Shown here one piece after another: positions 48,477 to 57,068 of a stretch of DNA of 64,000 nucleotides. The notes below the pieces were generated by a model. It was not told where the DNA came from. It was given only the letters and a program-made list of their open reading frames with translations, and searched no databases. Position 1 is the stretch's first letter. Each line of letters starts with the position of its first letter. The stretch spans positions 1-64,000 of the forward strand of contig NTJI01000001.1 in the NCBI GenBank assembly GCA_002307375.1. The letters run 5' to 3'. This DNA is from Lysobacteraceae bacterium NML93-0399. Lineage in GTDB: Bacteria; Pseudomonadota; Gammaproteobacteria; Xanthomonadales; Xanthomonadaceae. The translations under genes and the position numbers were made by a program.

Positions 48477-49729
48477 ACCCGCCCGAAGGTGTTCCCGACG
48501 CGGGCGACGCCAGCCGCGCCGCGCCGCTGCGCAATGCGAACTTCCGTGCGTTGCTGGGCTATCGGATCTTCACGATCCTCTCCTACCAGATCGTCGCGGT
48601 CACCGCCGGCTGGACCATCTACGCGCAGACCGGCAACCCGTGGATGCTGGGCCTGATCGGCCTGGCCGAAGTGCTGCCCTACTTCTGCGTCGCGCCGTTC
48701 GCCGGCTACCTCGTCGACCACCTGCCGCGCCGCAAACTGGGCATGGCTGCAGCCGCCGGGCTGGCGGTCACGCCCTTGTTGCTTGCGCTGCTGACCTCGG
48801 AGCTGGTGACCGGCAGCGTCTGGCTGCTGTACCTGCCGATCATGCTGACCGGCATGGTGCGTGCGTTTCTCGGGCCGGTGTACAACGCGCTGTTCGCACG
48901 CGTACTGCCGCGCGACCAGTTCGTGCGCGGCGCAAGTCTGGGCAGCATCGTGTTCCAGAGCGCGATGGTGCTGGGGCCGGCGATCGGCGGCCTGCTGATC
49001 AAGCCGCTCGGCGTGCCGGGCGTATTCGTGCTCGCCGCAGTGCTGGCACTGCTGGTGATCGGGTGCCTGGCGCGGATGGGCGTGACCGAACCGCCGCAGA
49101 AGCTGCAGCGCGAACCGGTGTTCGCGAGCATCGCCGAAGGCGCGCGTTTCGTGTTCGGACACCAGATCCTGCTCGCCGCGCTGGCACTGGACATGTTCGC
49201 GGTGCTGTTCGGCGGCGCGATCTCGCTGGCCCCGGCCTTCATCCACGACGTTCTGCACTACGGGCCCGAAGGGCTCGGCATTCTGCGCAGCGCGCCCGCG
49301 CTGGGTTCGGTGGCGATGGGCATCTGGCTGGCGCGCAATCCTGTCCAGCGCAACGCGGGCCGCTTCCTGCTGGCGGCGGTGGCGGGCTTCGGCCTGTGCA
49401 TGATCGGCTTCGGGCTGTCGACGGCGTTCTGGCTGTCGGCGTTTTTCCTGCTGCTGTCGGGCATGTGCGACGGCGTGTCGGTGGTGATGCGCTCGACGAT
49501 CATGCAGCTCTCCACGCCCGACCACATGCGCGGGCGCGTGTCGTCGATCAACGGCCTGTTCGTCGGTTCCTCGAACGAGATCGGCGCGTTCTACATGGGA
49601 TCGATGGCCCGCCTGCTGGGCCTGGTGCCCGCGGTCGTGGTCGGCGGCTGCATGACGATCGCCGTGGTCGCGACGACGGCGTTCAAGGCGCCGCGGCTGC
49701 GCCGCCTGGATCTGCGCGAGCTGACTTGA
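48473..49729 (+). CDS. Major facilitator superfamily exporter (MFS_3/EntS-like)
   Basis: A 418-residue membrane protein with about 10-12 predicted helices. The pattern LRNANFRALLGYRIFTIL near the N-terminus, TGNPWMLGLIGLAEVLPY and the later STPDHMRGRVSSINGLFVGS match the MFS_3 (EntS-type) exporters. Such proteins export siderophores or other small molecules, but the substrate here is unknown. The GTG start overlaps sufE (GTGA), so the two are coupled without an obvious functional link. The usual MFS loop 2-3 signature appears as DHLPRRKLG. Confidence 0.85.
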   Translation: MNPPEGVPDAGDASRAAPLRNANFRALLGYRIFTILSYQIVAVTAGWTIYAQTGNPWMLGLIGLAEVLPYFCVAPFAGYLVDHLPRRKLGMAAAAGLAVTPLLLALLTSELVTGSVWLLYLPIMLTGMVRAFLGPVYNALFARVLPRDQFVRGASLGSIVFQSAMVLGPAIGGLLIKPLGVPGVFVLAAVLALLVIGCLARMGVTEPPQKLQREPVFASIAEGARFVFGHQILLAALALDMFAVLFGGAISLAPAFIHDVLHYGPEGLGILRSAPALGSVAMGIWLARNPVQRNAGRFLLAAVAGFGLCMIGFGLSTAFWLSAFFLLLSGMCDGVSVVMRSTIMQLSTPDHMRGRVSSINGLFVGSSNEIGAFYMGSMARLLGLVPAVVVGGCMTIAVVATTAFKAPRLRRLDLRELT

Positions 49730-49734
49730 AAGTG

Positions 49735-49762
49735 GTGATTCGTGATTGGTGATTGGTGATTC
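49735..49762. repeat. GTGATTS heptad repeat array (third site)
   Basis: Four 7-bp units in the order GTGATTC, GTGATTG, GTGATTG, GTGATTC, the same order as the second run of the array at 1258-1285. It lies 5 bp after the MFS stop and before the terminator at 49784. Confidence 0.85.
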
Positions 49763-49783
49763 GAAAAAGCGGTTTCCCGCAAA

Positions 49784-49813
49784 CGAAAAGCCCGCCGGAT
49801 GGCGGGCTTTTCG
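49784..49813. terminator. Bidirectional terminator between the MFS gene and dksA
   Basis: CGAAAAGCCCGCC and GGCGGGCTTTTCG form a perfect 13-bp stem around GGAT, with a T-rich end on both strands. The genes converge on it. Confidence 0.88.
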
Positions 49814-49874
49814 TTGCAAATCAGGTGGCGGGAAGTCGCATCTTTGAATCCTCCCGAATCACCGGTCCCGGCGC

Positions 49875-50891
49875 TCAGTCACCCATCTGCTTCTGCAGGT
49901 GCTCCCAGCGCTCCTGCTCGTCGATGGTGCGCTCGGCGGTCAGGCGGGCTTCCAGACGCTCCAGGCCGATCTCTTCACCGGAGTCGACGCTGTAGCCGTA
50001 TTCGCCCGAGTCCACGCGCTTGAGCGTGCTGTCGATCTTGCCGATCAGCTTGCGGTAGCGGTCGCGGGTGCGGAGTTCGAGCGAGTTTTCCGTCTCGCGG
50101 GTCGCGCGCTCGGCCTCGTCGCCGACATCGCGGACTTCGTCCTTGAGGTTCTCGATCGTCTGCTTGGATTCTTCCACCAGGTCCGCACGCCAGTTGAGCA
50201 GGCGCTGACGGAAGTACTCGAGCTGCAACGCACTCATGTACTCCTCGTCCGGGCCGGGCTTGTAGCCCTGCGGGAGAATGGGACGACCTGTTTCTGCATC
50301 GGTCTTGTACTGCACGACCTTCACCTTCGTTCTGGGCGCCGGCTCTGGCTGGCGCGCAACGCCCGCGACGGCGACCTTGCCGGCCGGACGCGGACGCGTT
50401 GTGGGAGTGGATGCCGGCGCCGACTTGGGCGCGGTGGCCTTTGCCGGCGCGGCGGCCGTCTTGGAGGCCTCCACCTTCGGAGCGGCGGCGGGCTTGTCGC
50501 TGATCGACTTCGCCGGTGCCGCCTTCTTGGCGACGGCCTTCTTCGCAGCCGCCGGAGCGGCAGCGGGCTTGGAGGGCGTCGCCGGCTTGGCGGCCGCGGT
50601 CTTCACCGCCGCCGTCTTCGCCGTTTTCTTTGCAGGTGCCTTCGCGGGCGCCTTGGCCGGCGCGGCCTTGGCGACCGGCTTCGGCGCGGCGACCTTCTTG
50701 GCCGGCGCCTTGGCTGGTGCCTTCTTCGCTGCCGACTTCGCCGGCGCGGCCTTGGCGGCAGGCTTCTTCGCGGGCACAGCCTTCTTCGCCGGCGCCTTGC
50801 CGGCAGCGGCAGCCTTCTTCCCGACAGCTGCCTTCGCGACGGGCTTTGCGGCCTTCTTGACGACCTTCTTTGCGGGTTTCTTGACTGCCAC
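49875..50891 (-). CDS. dksA: DksA/TraR-type RNA polymerase-binding protein with Lys/Ala-rich histone-like tail and no zinc cysteines
   Basis: A 338-residue protein. The first 185 residues are Lys/Ala/Pro-rich repeats (KKAPAKAPAKK type), like histone H1 or the AlgP tails. The last 145 are DksA: coiled coil with tip DVGDEAERATRE, which keeps the D-x-x-D-x-A of DksA, and a C-terminal globular part. The zinc-finger cysteines of E. coli DksA (CESC and CIDC) are replaced: GYSVDSGEEIG and AERTIDEQERW. DksA works with ppGpp at RNA polymerase. A cysteine-free form should be insensitive to zinc and thiol oxidation. The tail may bind DNA or be unstructured. Confidence 0.9.
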   Translation of the reverse strand: MAVKKPAKKVVKKAAKPVAKAAVGKKAAAAGKAPAKKAVPAKKPAAKAAPAKSAAKKAPAKAPAKKVAAPKPVAKAAPAKAPAKAPAKKTAKTAAVKTAAAKPATPSKPAAAPAAAKKAVAKKAAPAKSISDKPAAAPKVEASKTAAAPAKATAPKSAPASTPTTRPRPAGKVAVAGVARQPEPAPRTKVKVVQYKTDAETGRPILPQGYKPGPDEEYMSALQLEYFRQRLLNWRADLVEESKQTIENLKDEVRDVGDEAERATRETENSLELRTRDRYRKLIGKIDSTLKRVDSGEYGYSVDSGEEIGLERLEARLTAERTIDEQERWEHLQKQMGD

Positions 50892-51003
50892 GTGCTGCGT
50901 TCCTTGTCATTCCCTTGGGCGGGGAAGCGGCGTGTTATACCCTGCATAACCCTGCAGCGGCAACCGTTCCGACCCCCGTGTTCATCGCCCCCGTCGACCT
51001 GCC

Positions 51004-51240
51004 GTGATTGCGCGTTTGCTGCTGTTGTTGCTGCGCATCTACAAGCGCGTGATCAGTCCGCTGCTCGGGCCGCGCTGCCGCTTTTATCCCAGTTGCTCGT
51101 CGTATGCGATGGTCGCCATCGCCCGCTTCGGCGTGCTGCGTGGCGGCTGGCTCGCCCTGCGCCGCATCGCGCGCTGCCACCCCCTGCATCCGGGCGGACA
51201 CGATCCCGTTCCGATGCCGAACCCGGACTCCAAGCCATGA
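51004..51240 (+). CDS. yidD: Membrane protein insertion efficiency factor YidD
   Basis: A 78-residue YidD. The family core [25 protein letters not shown] (about 11-35, described in parts: [20 protein letters not shown]) and [13 protein letters not shown] are present with three conserved cysteines. YidD helps YidC-dependent insertion. It normally sits beside rpmH-rnpA-yidC; here it is alone. The GTG at 51004 is taken as start. The stop overlaps the dihydroorotase start by 4 bp (ATGA). Confidence 0.9.
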   Translation: MIARLLLLLLRIYKRVISPLLGPRCRFYPSCSSYAMVAIARFGVLRGGWLALRRIARCHPLHPGGHDPVPMPNPDSKP

Positions 51241-52589
51241 CTTCCACGCTGATCCGCAACGCCCGCCTCGTCAACGAAGGCCGCATCACCGAGGCCGATC
51301 TGCGCATCGGTGGCGATGGCCGCATTGCCGCGATCGGCGGCGACCTGTCCGCGCAGAGCGGCGAGACGGTCGTCGACGCCGCAGGCCGCTGGCTGCTGCC
51401 AGGCATGATCGACGACCAGGTGCATTTCCGCGAACCGGGCATGGAACACAAGGCCGACATGGCGACCGAGTCGGCCGCGGCCGTGGCCGGCGGGCTGACC
51501 AGCTTCATGGACATGCCCAACACCAGCCCGCCGACGCTGAGCGCCGAGGTGCTGCAGGACAAGTACGACCGCGCCGCGGGCCGCGCCCGGGCGAACTACG
51601 GCTTCTACATGGGCGCCAGCAACGACAACCTCGACCACGTGCGGCGCATCGACCCGCTGACCACGCCGGGCGTCAAGGTGTTCATGGGCGCCTCGACCGG
51701 CAACATGCTGGTCGACAATCCGGACACGCTCGACGGCATCTTCCGCGAGACGCCGGTGCCGATCATCACCCACTGCGAGGACACGCCGACGATCGACGCG
51801 ATCCAGCGCGAATATGTGGCGAGGTACGGTGACGACATTCCGGCCGAATGCCATCCCGACATCCGTTCGCGCGAGGCCTGCATGAAGTCGACGCAGCTTG
51901 CGCTGTCACTGGCGCGCAAGCACGACACGCGACTGCACGTCCTGCACATCTCGACCGCCGACGAGCTGGCGCTGTTCGAAGCCGGCCCGCTGGTCGATGC
52001 GGACGGACGCCTGCGCAAGCGCATCACGGCCGAGACCTGCATCCATTTCCTGCGCTTCGACCGCAGCGATTACGCGCGCCTGGGCCATCTCATCAAGTGC
52101 AACCCGGCGATCAAGGACGCATCCGACCGCGAGGCATTACTGCGTGCGTTGGCCGACGACGTCATCGATGTTCTGGCCACCGACCATGCGCCGCACCTGC
52201 TGAGCGAAAAGCAGAACCCCTACACCCGCGCGCCGAGCGGCCTGCCGCTGGTGCAGTTCGCACTGGTCGCCGCACTGGAATGCGTGCACGAGGGCCGCTT
52301 CGACATCACCCGCGTGGTGCAGAAGTTCGCGCATGCCCCGGCGCAGCTGTTCGACGTCGCCGAGCGTGGCTTCCTGCGCGAAGGCTATTTCGCCGATCTG
52401 GTGATGGTCGAGGACACGCCGTTCACCGTGACTCGCGAGCAGGTGCTGTCGCGCTGCGGCTGGTCGCCGTTCGAAGGCACCACGTTCGGCTCGCGCATCG
52501 CGTCGACCTGGGTCAACGGCCAGCTGGCCTGGGACGGTGCGCAACTGGTCGGCGACGCCGCGGGCCAGCGCCTGACGTTCGCCCGCTGA
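51237..52589 (+). CDS. pyrC: Dihydroorotase (class I-like)
   Basis: A 450-residue amidohydrolase. The metal-binding motif reads [11 protein letters not shown] (about 59-69): the usual HxH is QxH, a variant I recall from one dihydroorotase subgroup. The carboxylated lysine is in [11 protein letters not shown], further metal histidines in ITHCEDTP and LHVLHIST, and the catalytic aspartate in LATDHAPH. It closes carbamoyl aspartate to dihydroorotate in pyrimidine synthesis. The start overlaps yidD (ATGA); the long frame upstream is antisense to dksA and rejected. Confidence 0.92.
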   Translation: MTSTLIRNARLVNEGRITEADLRIGGDGRIAAIGGDLSAQSGETVVDAAGRWLLPGMIDDQVHFREPGMEHKADMATESAAAVAGGLTSFMDMPNTSPPTLSAEVLQDKYDRAAGRARANYGFYMGASNDNLDHVRRIDPLTTPGVKVFMGASTGNMLVDNPDTLDGIFRETPVPIITHCEDTPTIDAIQREYVARYGDDIPAECHPDIRSREACMKSTQLALSLARKHDTRLHVLHISTADELALFEAGPLVDADGRLRKRITAETCIHFLRFDRSDYARLGHLIKCNPAIKDASDREALLRALADDVIDVLATDHAPHLLSEKQNPYTRAPSGLPLVQFALVAALECVHEGRFDITRVVQKFAHAPAQLFDVAERGFLREGYFADLVMVEDTPFTVTREQVLSRCGWSPFEGTTFGSRIASTWVNGQLAWDGAQLVGDAAGQRLTFAR

Positions 52590-52666
52590 AGCGCGCGGGC
52601 ACATCGCGCCTTCATCCCCGGGTGCGTAGCGTGCCCGGTCGCCGCTCCCGCCCCACGGACCCGCTC

Positions 52667-53503
52667 ATGCCCCTGCGCCGCCATCTCCCCGTCTTCCTGA
52701 GCATGCTCCTCGTGATGTTCGCGGCTGCAGTGCCGCTCGCGGCGCAGGAGCCGGGTGATGTCCGATTCCCGGCGCAGGTCCAGCAAGGCAGCCTCGTGAT
52801 CGGCAAGGTGCCGGCCGGCAGCCGCGTGCAGTATCGCGACCGCGACCTGCGCGTCAGCGGCTACGGCACGGTGGTCATGGGCGTCGGGCGCGACGAGGCC
52901 GGGCCGGTACAACTGGACGTCACACGCCCCGACGGCAGCCGCCAGACGGCATCGATCGCCATCTCGCCGCGCGACTGGCCGATCGAACGCGTCAACGGCG
53001 TGCCGCCGGCAACAGTGAATCCACCGCCGGCGATCGCCGAGCGCATCCGCCGCGAACAGGCGCAGGTCACCGACGCGCGCAAGCGCGACGACGACCGCGT
53101 CGACTTCGGCAACGGCTTCATCCGCCCGGTCGAGGGCCGCATCAGTGGCCGTTTCGGCCGCGCGCGCTCGTACAACGGCCAGCCGGGTTCGCCGCATTCG
53201 GGAATGGACATCGCCGCGCCCACCGGCACACCGGTCAAGGCCCCCGCGGCCGGCATCGTGACCTTCGCCGCGCCCGACCTCTATCTCACCGGCGGCACCC
53301 TGCTGCTCGACCACGGCCACGGCGTCAGCTCGAACTTCCTGCACCTCTCCCGCATCGACGCCAAGGTCGGGGATCGCATCGAGCAGGGCCAGGTGATCGG
53401 CGCCGTCGGCGCAACCGGTCGCGCCACCGGGCCACATCTGCACTGGGGCATGAACTGGCTGGACGTGCGGATCGACCCGCAGCTGGTGCTGGAGAGGCCT
53501 TGA
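52667..53503 (+). CDS. Secreted M23-family peptidoglycan endopeptidase
   Basis: A 278-residue protein with a signal peptide (about residues 1-26, FLSMLLVMFAAAVPLAAQ), a roughly 130-residue N-terminal region, and an M23 (LytM) domain (about 150-275). Zinc ligands are in HSGMDIAAP (HxxxD) and GPHLHWGMNWL (HxH), so it should be active. M23 enzymes cut peptide cross-links of peptidoglycan. The gap of 77 bp to pyrC has no clear promoter. The N-terminal part resembles a beta-rich periplasmic domain seen in this subgroup. Confidence 0.9.
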   Translation: MPLRRHLPVFLSMLLVMFAAAVPLAAQEPGDVRFPAQVQQGSLVIGKVPAGSRVQYRDRDLRVSGYGTVVMGVGRDEAGPVQLDVTRPDGSRQTASIAISPRDWPIERVNGVPPATVNPPPAIAERIRREQAQVTDARKRDDDRVDFGNGFIRPVEGRISGRFGRARSYNGQPGSPHSGMDIAAPTGTPVKAPAAGIVTFAAPDLYLTGGTLLLDHGHGVSSNFLHLSRIDAKVGDRIEQGQVIGAVGATGRATGPHLHWGMNWLDVRIDPQLVLERP

Positions 53504-53847
53504 GCATCCGGCACCCGATGTAGGCCGACAGGGCGACCAGGCCCCGGACGTCGCGCGATGCCGGACGCGTCGTCATTGCGGATTGCGTTCCCGCGCGAAA
53601 AGCCGAAGAGCATTGATTGCAGGCAGCGTCACTGGATTCCAGTTTCCGCGGGAACGTCGCGGGGCCTGATCAATCCCGCGTTGCAGGTCACATCGTCCAG
53701 ACCCCGCTCGAGCGACCGAGCGTTCTGCGAAGGCGCATCGTGCGGTATCGGTCACCCGACGTTTCACGCTTCCGGCAAAGCGCGCGCCCGCCGCCGCGCT
53801 TCGCGTGCTGCCGGACCCACCGCCCGTCCGGAATGAGCTGCGGCTCG
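53504..53847. other. Intergenic region between the M23 peptidase and folE2
   Basis: 344 bp between convergent genes. No frame has family features. A partial palindrome (TTCCAGTTTCCGCGGGAACG, about 53637-53656) looks like a decayed REP unit. I see no clear terminator. Confidence 0.5.
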
Positions 53848-54762
53848 TTACGGCCCACTCACCCGCGCCACCGCGTCGTGGGCATGCAGGCTTTCGAAGT
53901 GCGAGACGGTGGCATCGAAACGAGCGATGCGCGGATCGGCCGACAGTGCGGCGGCGACGCGGCGGGCTGCGTCTTCGCAGAACATCAGGTTTTCGGCGTT
54001 GAGGCTGGCAAACGCCTGCTCGTCTTCGCGCTTGACCGCGGTCTGCACGGGGGTGCCCAGCGCATGTTCGAGGGCATCGACGATGGCGAGGATCGGGAAC
54101 GTCTCCACATCCTCGGCCAGCTGCAGGCGCACGTCGGCGCGGCTGCGCTGGGCATGCGGCGTCGCGGCCAGGCCGCGCGGGGACTCGAGCCAGTCGCGCA
54201 CGGCGTCGTAACCGGCGGTGGCGGCGGTGAAATCGCCGGCGAAGCGCGCAGCATTGAGCTGGCGCGACAGCGCCGCCGAGGCCGGACAGGTGCTCGAGTA
54301 TTCGACCGACAGCGACAGGGTGAGCGCCAACCCGGCCGGCGACAGTATCGCGTCGATCTCCACCGGATAGGTCTTCCATCCGCTGTGGGCGCTGGCCAGG
54401 GCCGGCCGGCGCAGCAATTGACCGTAGCGCAGGGTCAGCTGCACGCGATCGGCCAGGCCGCGTTGCGATTCGATGCAGTCACGCAGCACGCGCTCGAGAC
54501 TGGCGCGATCGAGCGTCCGGCTCGACAGCGCGTCCTGCAGGTGCAGGTACAGGCGTGACATATGGATGCCGCGTGCGTCGGGGTCGACGAGGTTCACACC
54601 GATGTCGGCCGAAGCCGGCACCGTGACCGCGCCGCCATCGGCGTCTTCGATGCGCAGCGGCAGCGCGATGTTGCCCATGCCGACCCAGTCGAGCAGGCGC
54701 GCGGCCTGGGCCTGGTCGCCGGCGACATCGGGAAGGCGGTCGGAAAGCGGTGCGGTGCTCAA
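53848..54762 (-). CDS. folE2: GTP cyclohydrolase FolE2 (type IB)
   Basis: A 304-residue FolE2. The catalytic cysteine lies in EYSSTCPASAALSRQL, and the start of the fold in DWVGMGNIALPLRIEDADGG with MSRLYLHLQDAL. It makes 7,8-dihydroneopterin triphosphate, the first step to folate, using metals other than zinc alone. The TTG at 54762 is proposed as start: the frame continues to an ATG at 54891, but the added 43 residues (GKTQRCGGRRRQ) are unlike the family. No Zur box is recognised. A folE-type gene elsewhere cannot be excluded. Confidence 0.85.
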   Translation of the reverse strand: MSTAPLSDRLPDVAGDQAQAARLLDWVGMGNIALPLRIEDADGGAVTVPASADIGVNLVDPDARGIHMSRLYLHLQDALSSRTLDRASLERVLRDCIESQRGLADRVQLTLRYGQLLRRPALASAHSGWKTYPVEIDAILSPAGLALTLSLSVEYSSTCPASAALSRQLNAARFAGDFTAATAGYDAVRDWLESPRGLAATPHAQRSRADVRLQLAEDVETFPILAIVDALEHALGTPVQTAVKREDEQAFASLNAENLMFCEDAARRVAAALSADPRIARFDATVSHFESLHAHDAVARVSGP

Positions 54763-54856
54763 GGCGGACTCGTCGTGGCTGCGGAAGATGGCGCGACGGG
54801 CGCTGTCTGGAGCGCCCGTCGCGAAGCCGAGTTTACCGGCTTGCCGGCGCCGCCCC

Positions 54857-54973
54857 CCGCAACGCTGCGTTTTCCCGATGGCGCCGGGCACGGGAATGCA
54901 ACGCGGTCACGCCGCGCACCCGCTCTCCCGCAGCACGCGGGAGGCACGGGAGGGACTTCGCAACGCTGCGTTT
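54857..54973. repeat. Direct repeat GCAACGCTGCGTTT in the gap before folE2
   Basis: The 14-mer GCAACGCTGCGTTT occurs at about 54858 and 54960, about 102 bp apart, with similar C/G-rich sequence between (GGCACGGGAATG / GGCACGGGAGGG). It fills the gap between the squalene-synthase-like gene and folE2. No gene is evident. Confidence 0.5.
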
Positions 54974-54995
54974 CCGGGTGACGCTGGGCGTGGGA

Positions 54996-55670
54996 TTAGC
55001 GCGGCCGCGCCGCGCGCCAGCTCGACCACAGCACGCGGGGGCCAGGCACGGGTCGGCTTTCGCCGTCGCGGGCCAGGATGCGCAGGCGTGCCCGGACGAT
55101 CGCGTCGGCAATGCGCCGTGGCCGCGTGCCGCCGTCATGCGCGGGCCATTCGGCCAGCAGACGCGAGGCGAGCGGCTGGTCGGTCCGCACGAAGGCCTGC
55201 ATCGCCAGCAACGGCGCCGCCGTGGTCCGGCCATCGCCGCCGTCGCCCGCCGCGTCGCCGAACAGGCGCGCCTCGCAGGCCGCGACCGCGAGCGCCAGAT
55301 CCTGCAGCTGGGCGAGATTGCGCGCGGTATCGGCGGGGTGCTCGCGCGTCGCCGGCAGCAGGCGCAGCGCGAGTGCCAGGGTCTGCCAGGGCGCGTCGAC
55401 GCGTTGCAGTTGCGCGGCCAGCGGATGCCGGCGCGCGCCCTTGGCCCAGCCCTGCAGTTCTTCCTGCCACCAGGCGAGTTTGGCCAGGCCCGGCGCGGCG
55501 TCGCTGCCGGCCCAGGCGGCATCGCCCAGTTCGTCGAGCAGCGAGAACCACGGCGCCGCGCGCCCGCGCAACGCAGGTGGGACGAAGGCCATGGCGATCC
55601 GCCATTCCGGCCAACGCGCCTGCCACTTGGCGACGAAATCCTCGTCGCCCGGACGGTCGCCCGCGCTCAT
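54996..55670 (-). CDS. Squalene/phytoene-synthase-like protein
   Basis: A 224-residue protein. The segment KLAWWQEELQGWAKGARRHP (about 66-85) is the one recognisable feature of the SQS/PSY family. The Asp-rich DxxxD motifs that bind the allylic diphosphates in true synthases are not seen, and it is shorter than the usual 280-350 residues. It may be a non-enzymatic family member. The start overlaps the gph stop by 4 bp (ATGA), so it is co-translated with gph. Confidence 0.65.
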   Translation of the reverse strand: MSAGDRPGDEDFVAKWQARWPEWRIAMAFVPPALRGRAAPWFSLLDELGDAAWAGSDAAPGLAKLAWWQEELQGWAKGARRHPLAAQLQRVDAPWQTLALALRLLPATREHPADTARNLAQLQDLALAVAACEARLFGDAAGDGGDGRTTAAPLLAMQAFVRTDQPLASRLLAEWPAHDGGTRPRRIADAIVRARLRILARDGESRPVPGPRVLWSSWRAARPR

Positions 55671-56350
55671 GCGGGCCAGCCTGCGGGCGTGGCCAGCGCC
55701 TCGGGCAGGGCGTGCATGACATCGCCCTGCCAGGCGATCGGGTCGTCACCCTCGAGCCGGTAGCCCCACAGCGCCACCACCGACGGCATGCCGGCCGCGC
55801 GCGCGGCCACGATGTCGCGCGCGTCGTCACCGACGTAGACACAGGCCTCCGGCGCCAGGCCGATCGCGGCCGCGGCGTGCAGAAGCGGCATCGGATGCGG
55901 CTTGCGCTCGGTCAGCGTGTCGCCGCCGACCAGCACCGCGCAGCGATCCTGCCAGCGCAGCTGGGGCAGGATGCGCGCGGCGAGGTATTCGGGCTTGTTG
56001 GTCACGATGCCCCAACGCGTGCCGGCCGCTTCGAGCGCGGCCAGCATCGCCTCGACACCGTCGAACGGCGCGCTGTGGCGGCCGAGCTCCTCGGCGTAGA
56101 CGGCGAGAAACTCGGGCACCAGCGCGGCGATGCTCTCGGCGCCGAGCTCTGGAAACGCGACCGAAGCCATTGCCCGCGCCCCGCGCGAGACCATGGGTCG
56201 GATGTCCGACAGCGCCAGCGGTGGCCGGCCACGGTCGGCCAGCATCCGGTTGACGGTCGCCAGCATGTCGGGCGCGCTGTCGAGCAGCGTGCCATCGAGA
56301 TCGAACAGCGCACCGGGCGGAAAGCCGGTGCGAACGGACGCGGTGCTCAC
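55667..56350 (-). CDS. gph: Phosphoglycolate phosphatase (HAD family)
   Basis: A 227-residue HAD hydrolase: motif [14 protein letters not shown] (about 16-28), motif II VTNKPEY, motif III KPHP and motif [20 protein letters not shown]. It hydrolyses 2-phosphoglycolate, or related sugar phosphates, and typically lies beside ubiG. The GTG at 56350 overlaps the ubiG stop by 4 bp (GTGA); no better start is found. The open frame upstream is an antisense/out-of-frame shadow of ubiG. Confidence 0.9.
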   Translation of the reverse strand: MSTASVRTGFPPGALFDLDGTLLDSAPDMLATVNRMLADRGRPPLALSDIRPMVSRGARAMASVAFPELGAESIAALVPEFLAVYAEELGRHSAPFDGVEAMLAALEAAGTRWGIVTNKPEYLAARILPQLRWQDRCAVLVGGDTLTERKPHPMPLLHAAAAIGLAPEACVYVGDDARDIVAARAAGMPSVVALWGYRLEGDDPIAWQGDVMHALPEALATPAGWPA

Positions 56351-57057
56351 TGCGGTTTCTTCGCCCAGGCGAGATAGTTCACGTCGGTGCGCGGGATCAG
56401 TCGGGCGCCGTTGCGCCAGGGCTCGTACATCAGGCCCTTGACCTCCTGCAGCTGCAGGCCCGCCTCGCGCAGCCAGCCGCCCAGCTCGGACGGGCGGATA
56501 AAGGACGCGTACTGGTGCGTGCCGCGCGGCAGCAGGCGCGCCACGTACTCGGCGCCCACGATCGCCAAGGCGAACGCGGCCGGCGTGCGGTTGAGCGTGG
56601 ACACGAACAGGCTGCCGCCGGGCTTGAGCAGCGTGGCGCAGGCCTGCAGGATCGCCGCCGGGTCCGGCACGTGCTCGAGCATTTCCATGCAGGTCACCAC
56701 ATCGAAGCTGCCCGGCTGCTCGGCCGCCAGCGCCTCGACCGACTGCACGCGGTAATCGACCTCGACGCCGCTTTCCAGGCCGTGCAGTTTGGCGACCTTG
56801 ACCAGATCCTCGGCCAGGTCGATCGCGGTGACGCGCGCACCACGCTTGGCCATCGCCTCGCTCAGCAGGCCGCCGCCGCAGCCGACATCGAGCACCCGCA
56901 TGTCGTCGAGCCGGGCGCGCTCGCGGACATAGTCCAGACGCACCGGGTTGAGCGCGTGCAGAGGCTTTTGCGGACCATCGGCGTCCCACCAGCGGTTGGC
57001 GAGCGCGCCGAACTTGTCGAGTTCGGCCTGGTGAAAGTTGTCGCGGGCTGCGCTCAT
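56347..57057 (-). CDS. ubiG: Ubiquinone biosynthesis O-methyltransferase UbiG
   Basis: A 236-residue SAM methyltransferase with motif [20 protein letters not shown] (about 61-79), the N-terminal [19 protein letters not shown] signature and [15 protein letters not shown]. It methylates two hydroxyls on the ubiquinone ring. ATG 57057 (MSAARDNF) is chosen; an in-frame ATG at 57072 would overlap mtaD by 4 bp (ATGA), which is plausible for coupling but adds five residues not typical of the family. Confidence 0.93.
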   Translation of the reverse strand: MSAARDNFHQAELDKFGALANRWWDADGPQKPLHALNPVRLDYVRERARLDDMRVLDVGCGGGLLSEAMAKRGARVTAIDLAEDLVKVAKLHGLESGVEVDYRVQSVEALAAEQPGSFDVVTCMEMLEHVPDPAAILQACATLLKPGGSLFVSTLNRTPAAFALAIVGAEYVARLLPRGTHQYASFIRPSELGGWLREAGLQLQEVKGLMYEPWRNGARLIPRTDVNYLAWAKKPQ

Positions 57058-57068
57058 GGTGTCCTCGA

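Noticed and set aside
49899-51236. Long upstream extension of the dihydroorotase frame (896 codons in total)
   Set aside because: The extra part is antisense to dksA and lies before yidD; the family start is at 51237.
53558-53836. 92-codon ORF between the M23 peptidase and folE2
   Set aside because: Low-complexity Arg/Ala/Ser sequence and no conserved pattern; the region is convergent intergenic DNA.
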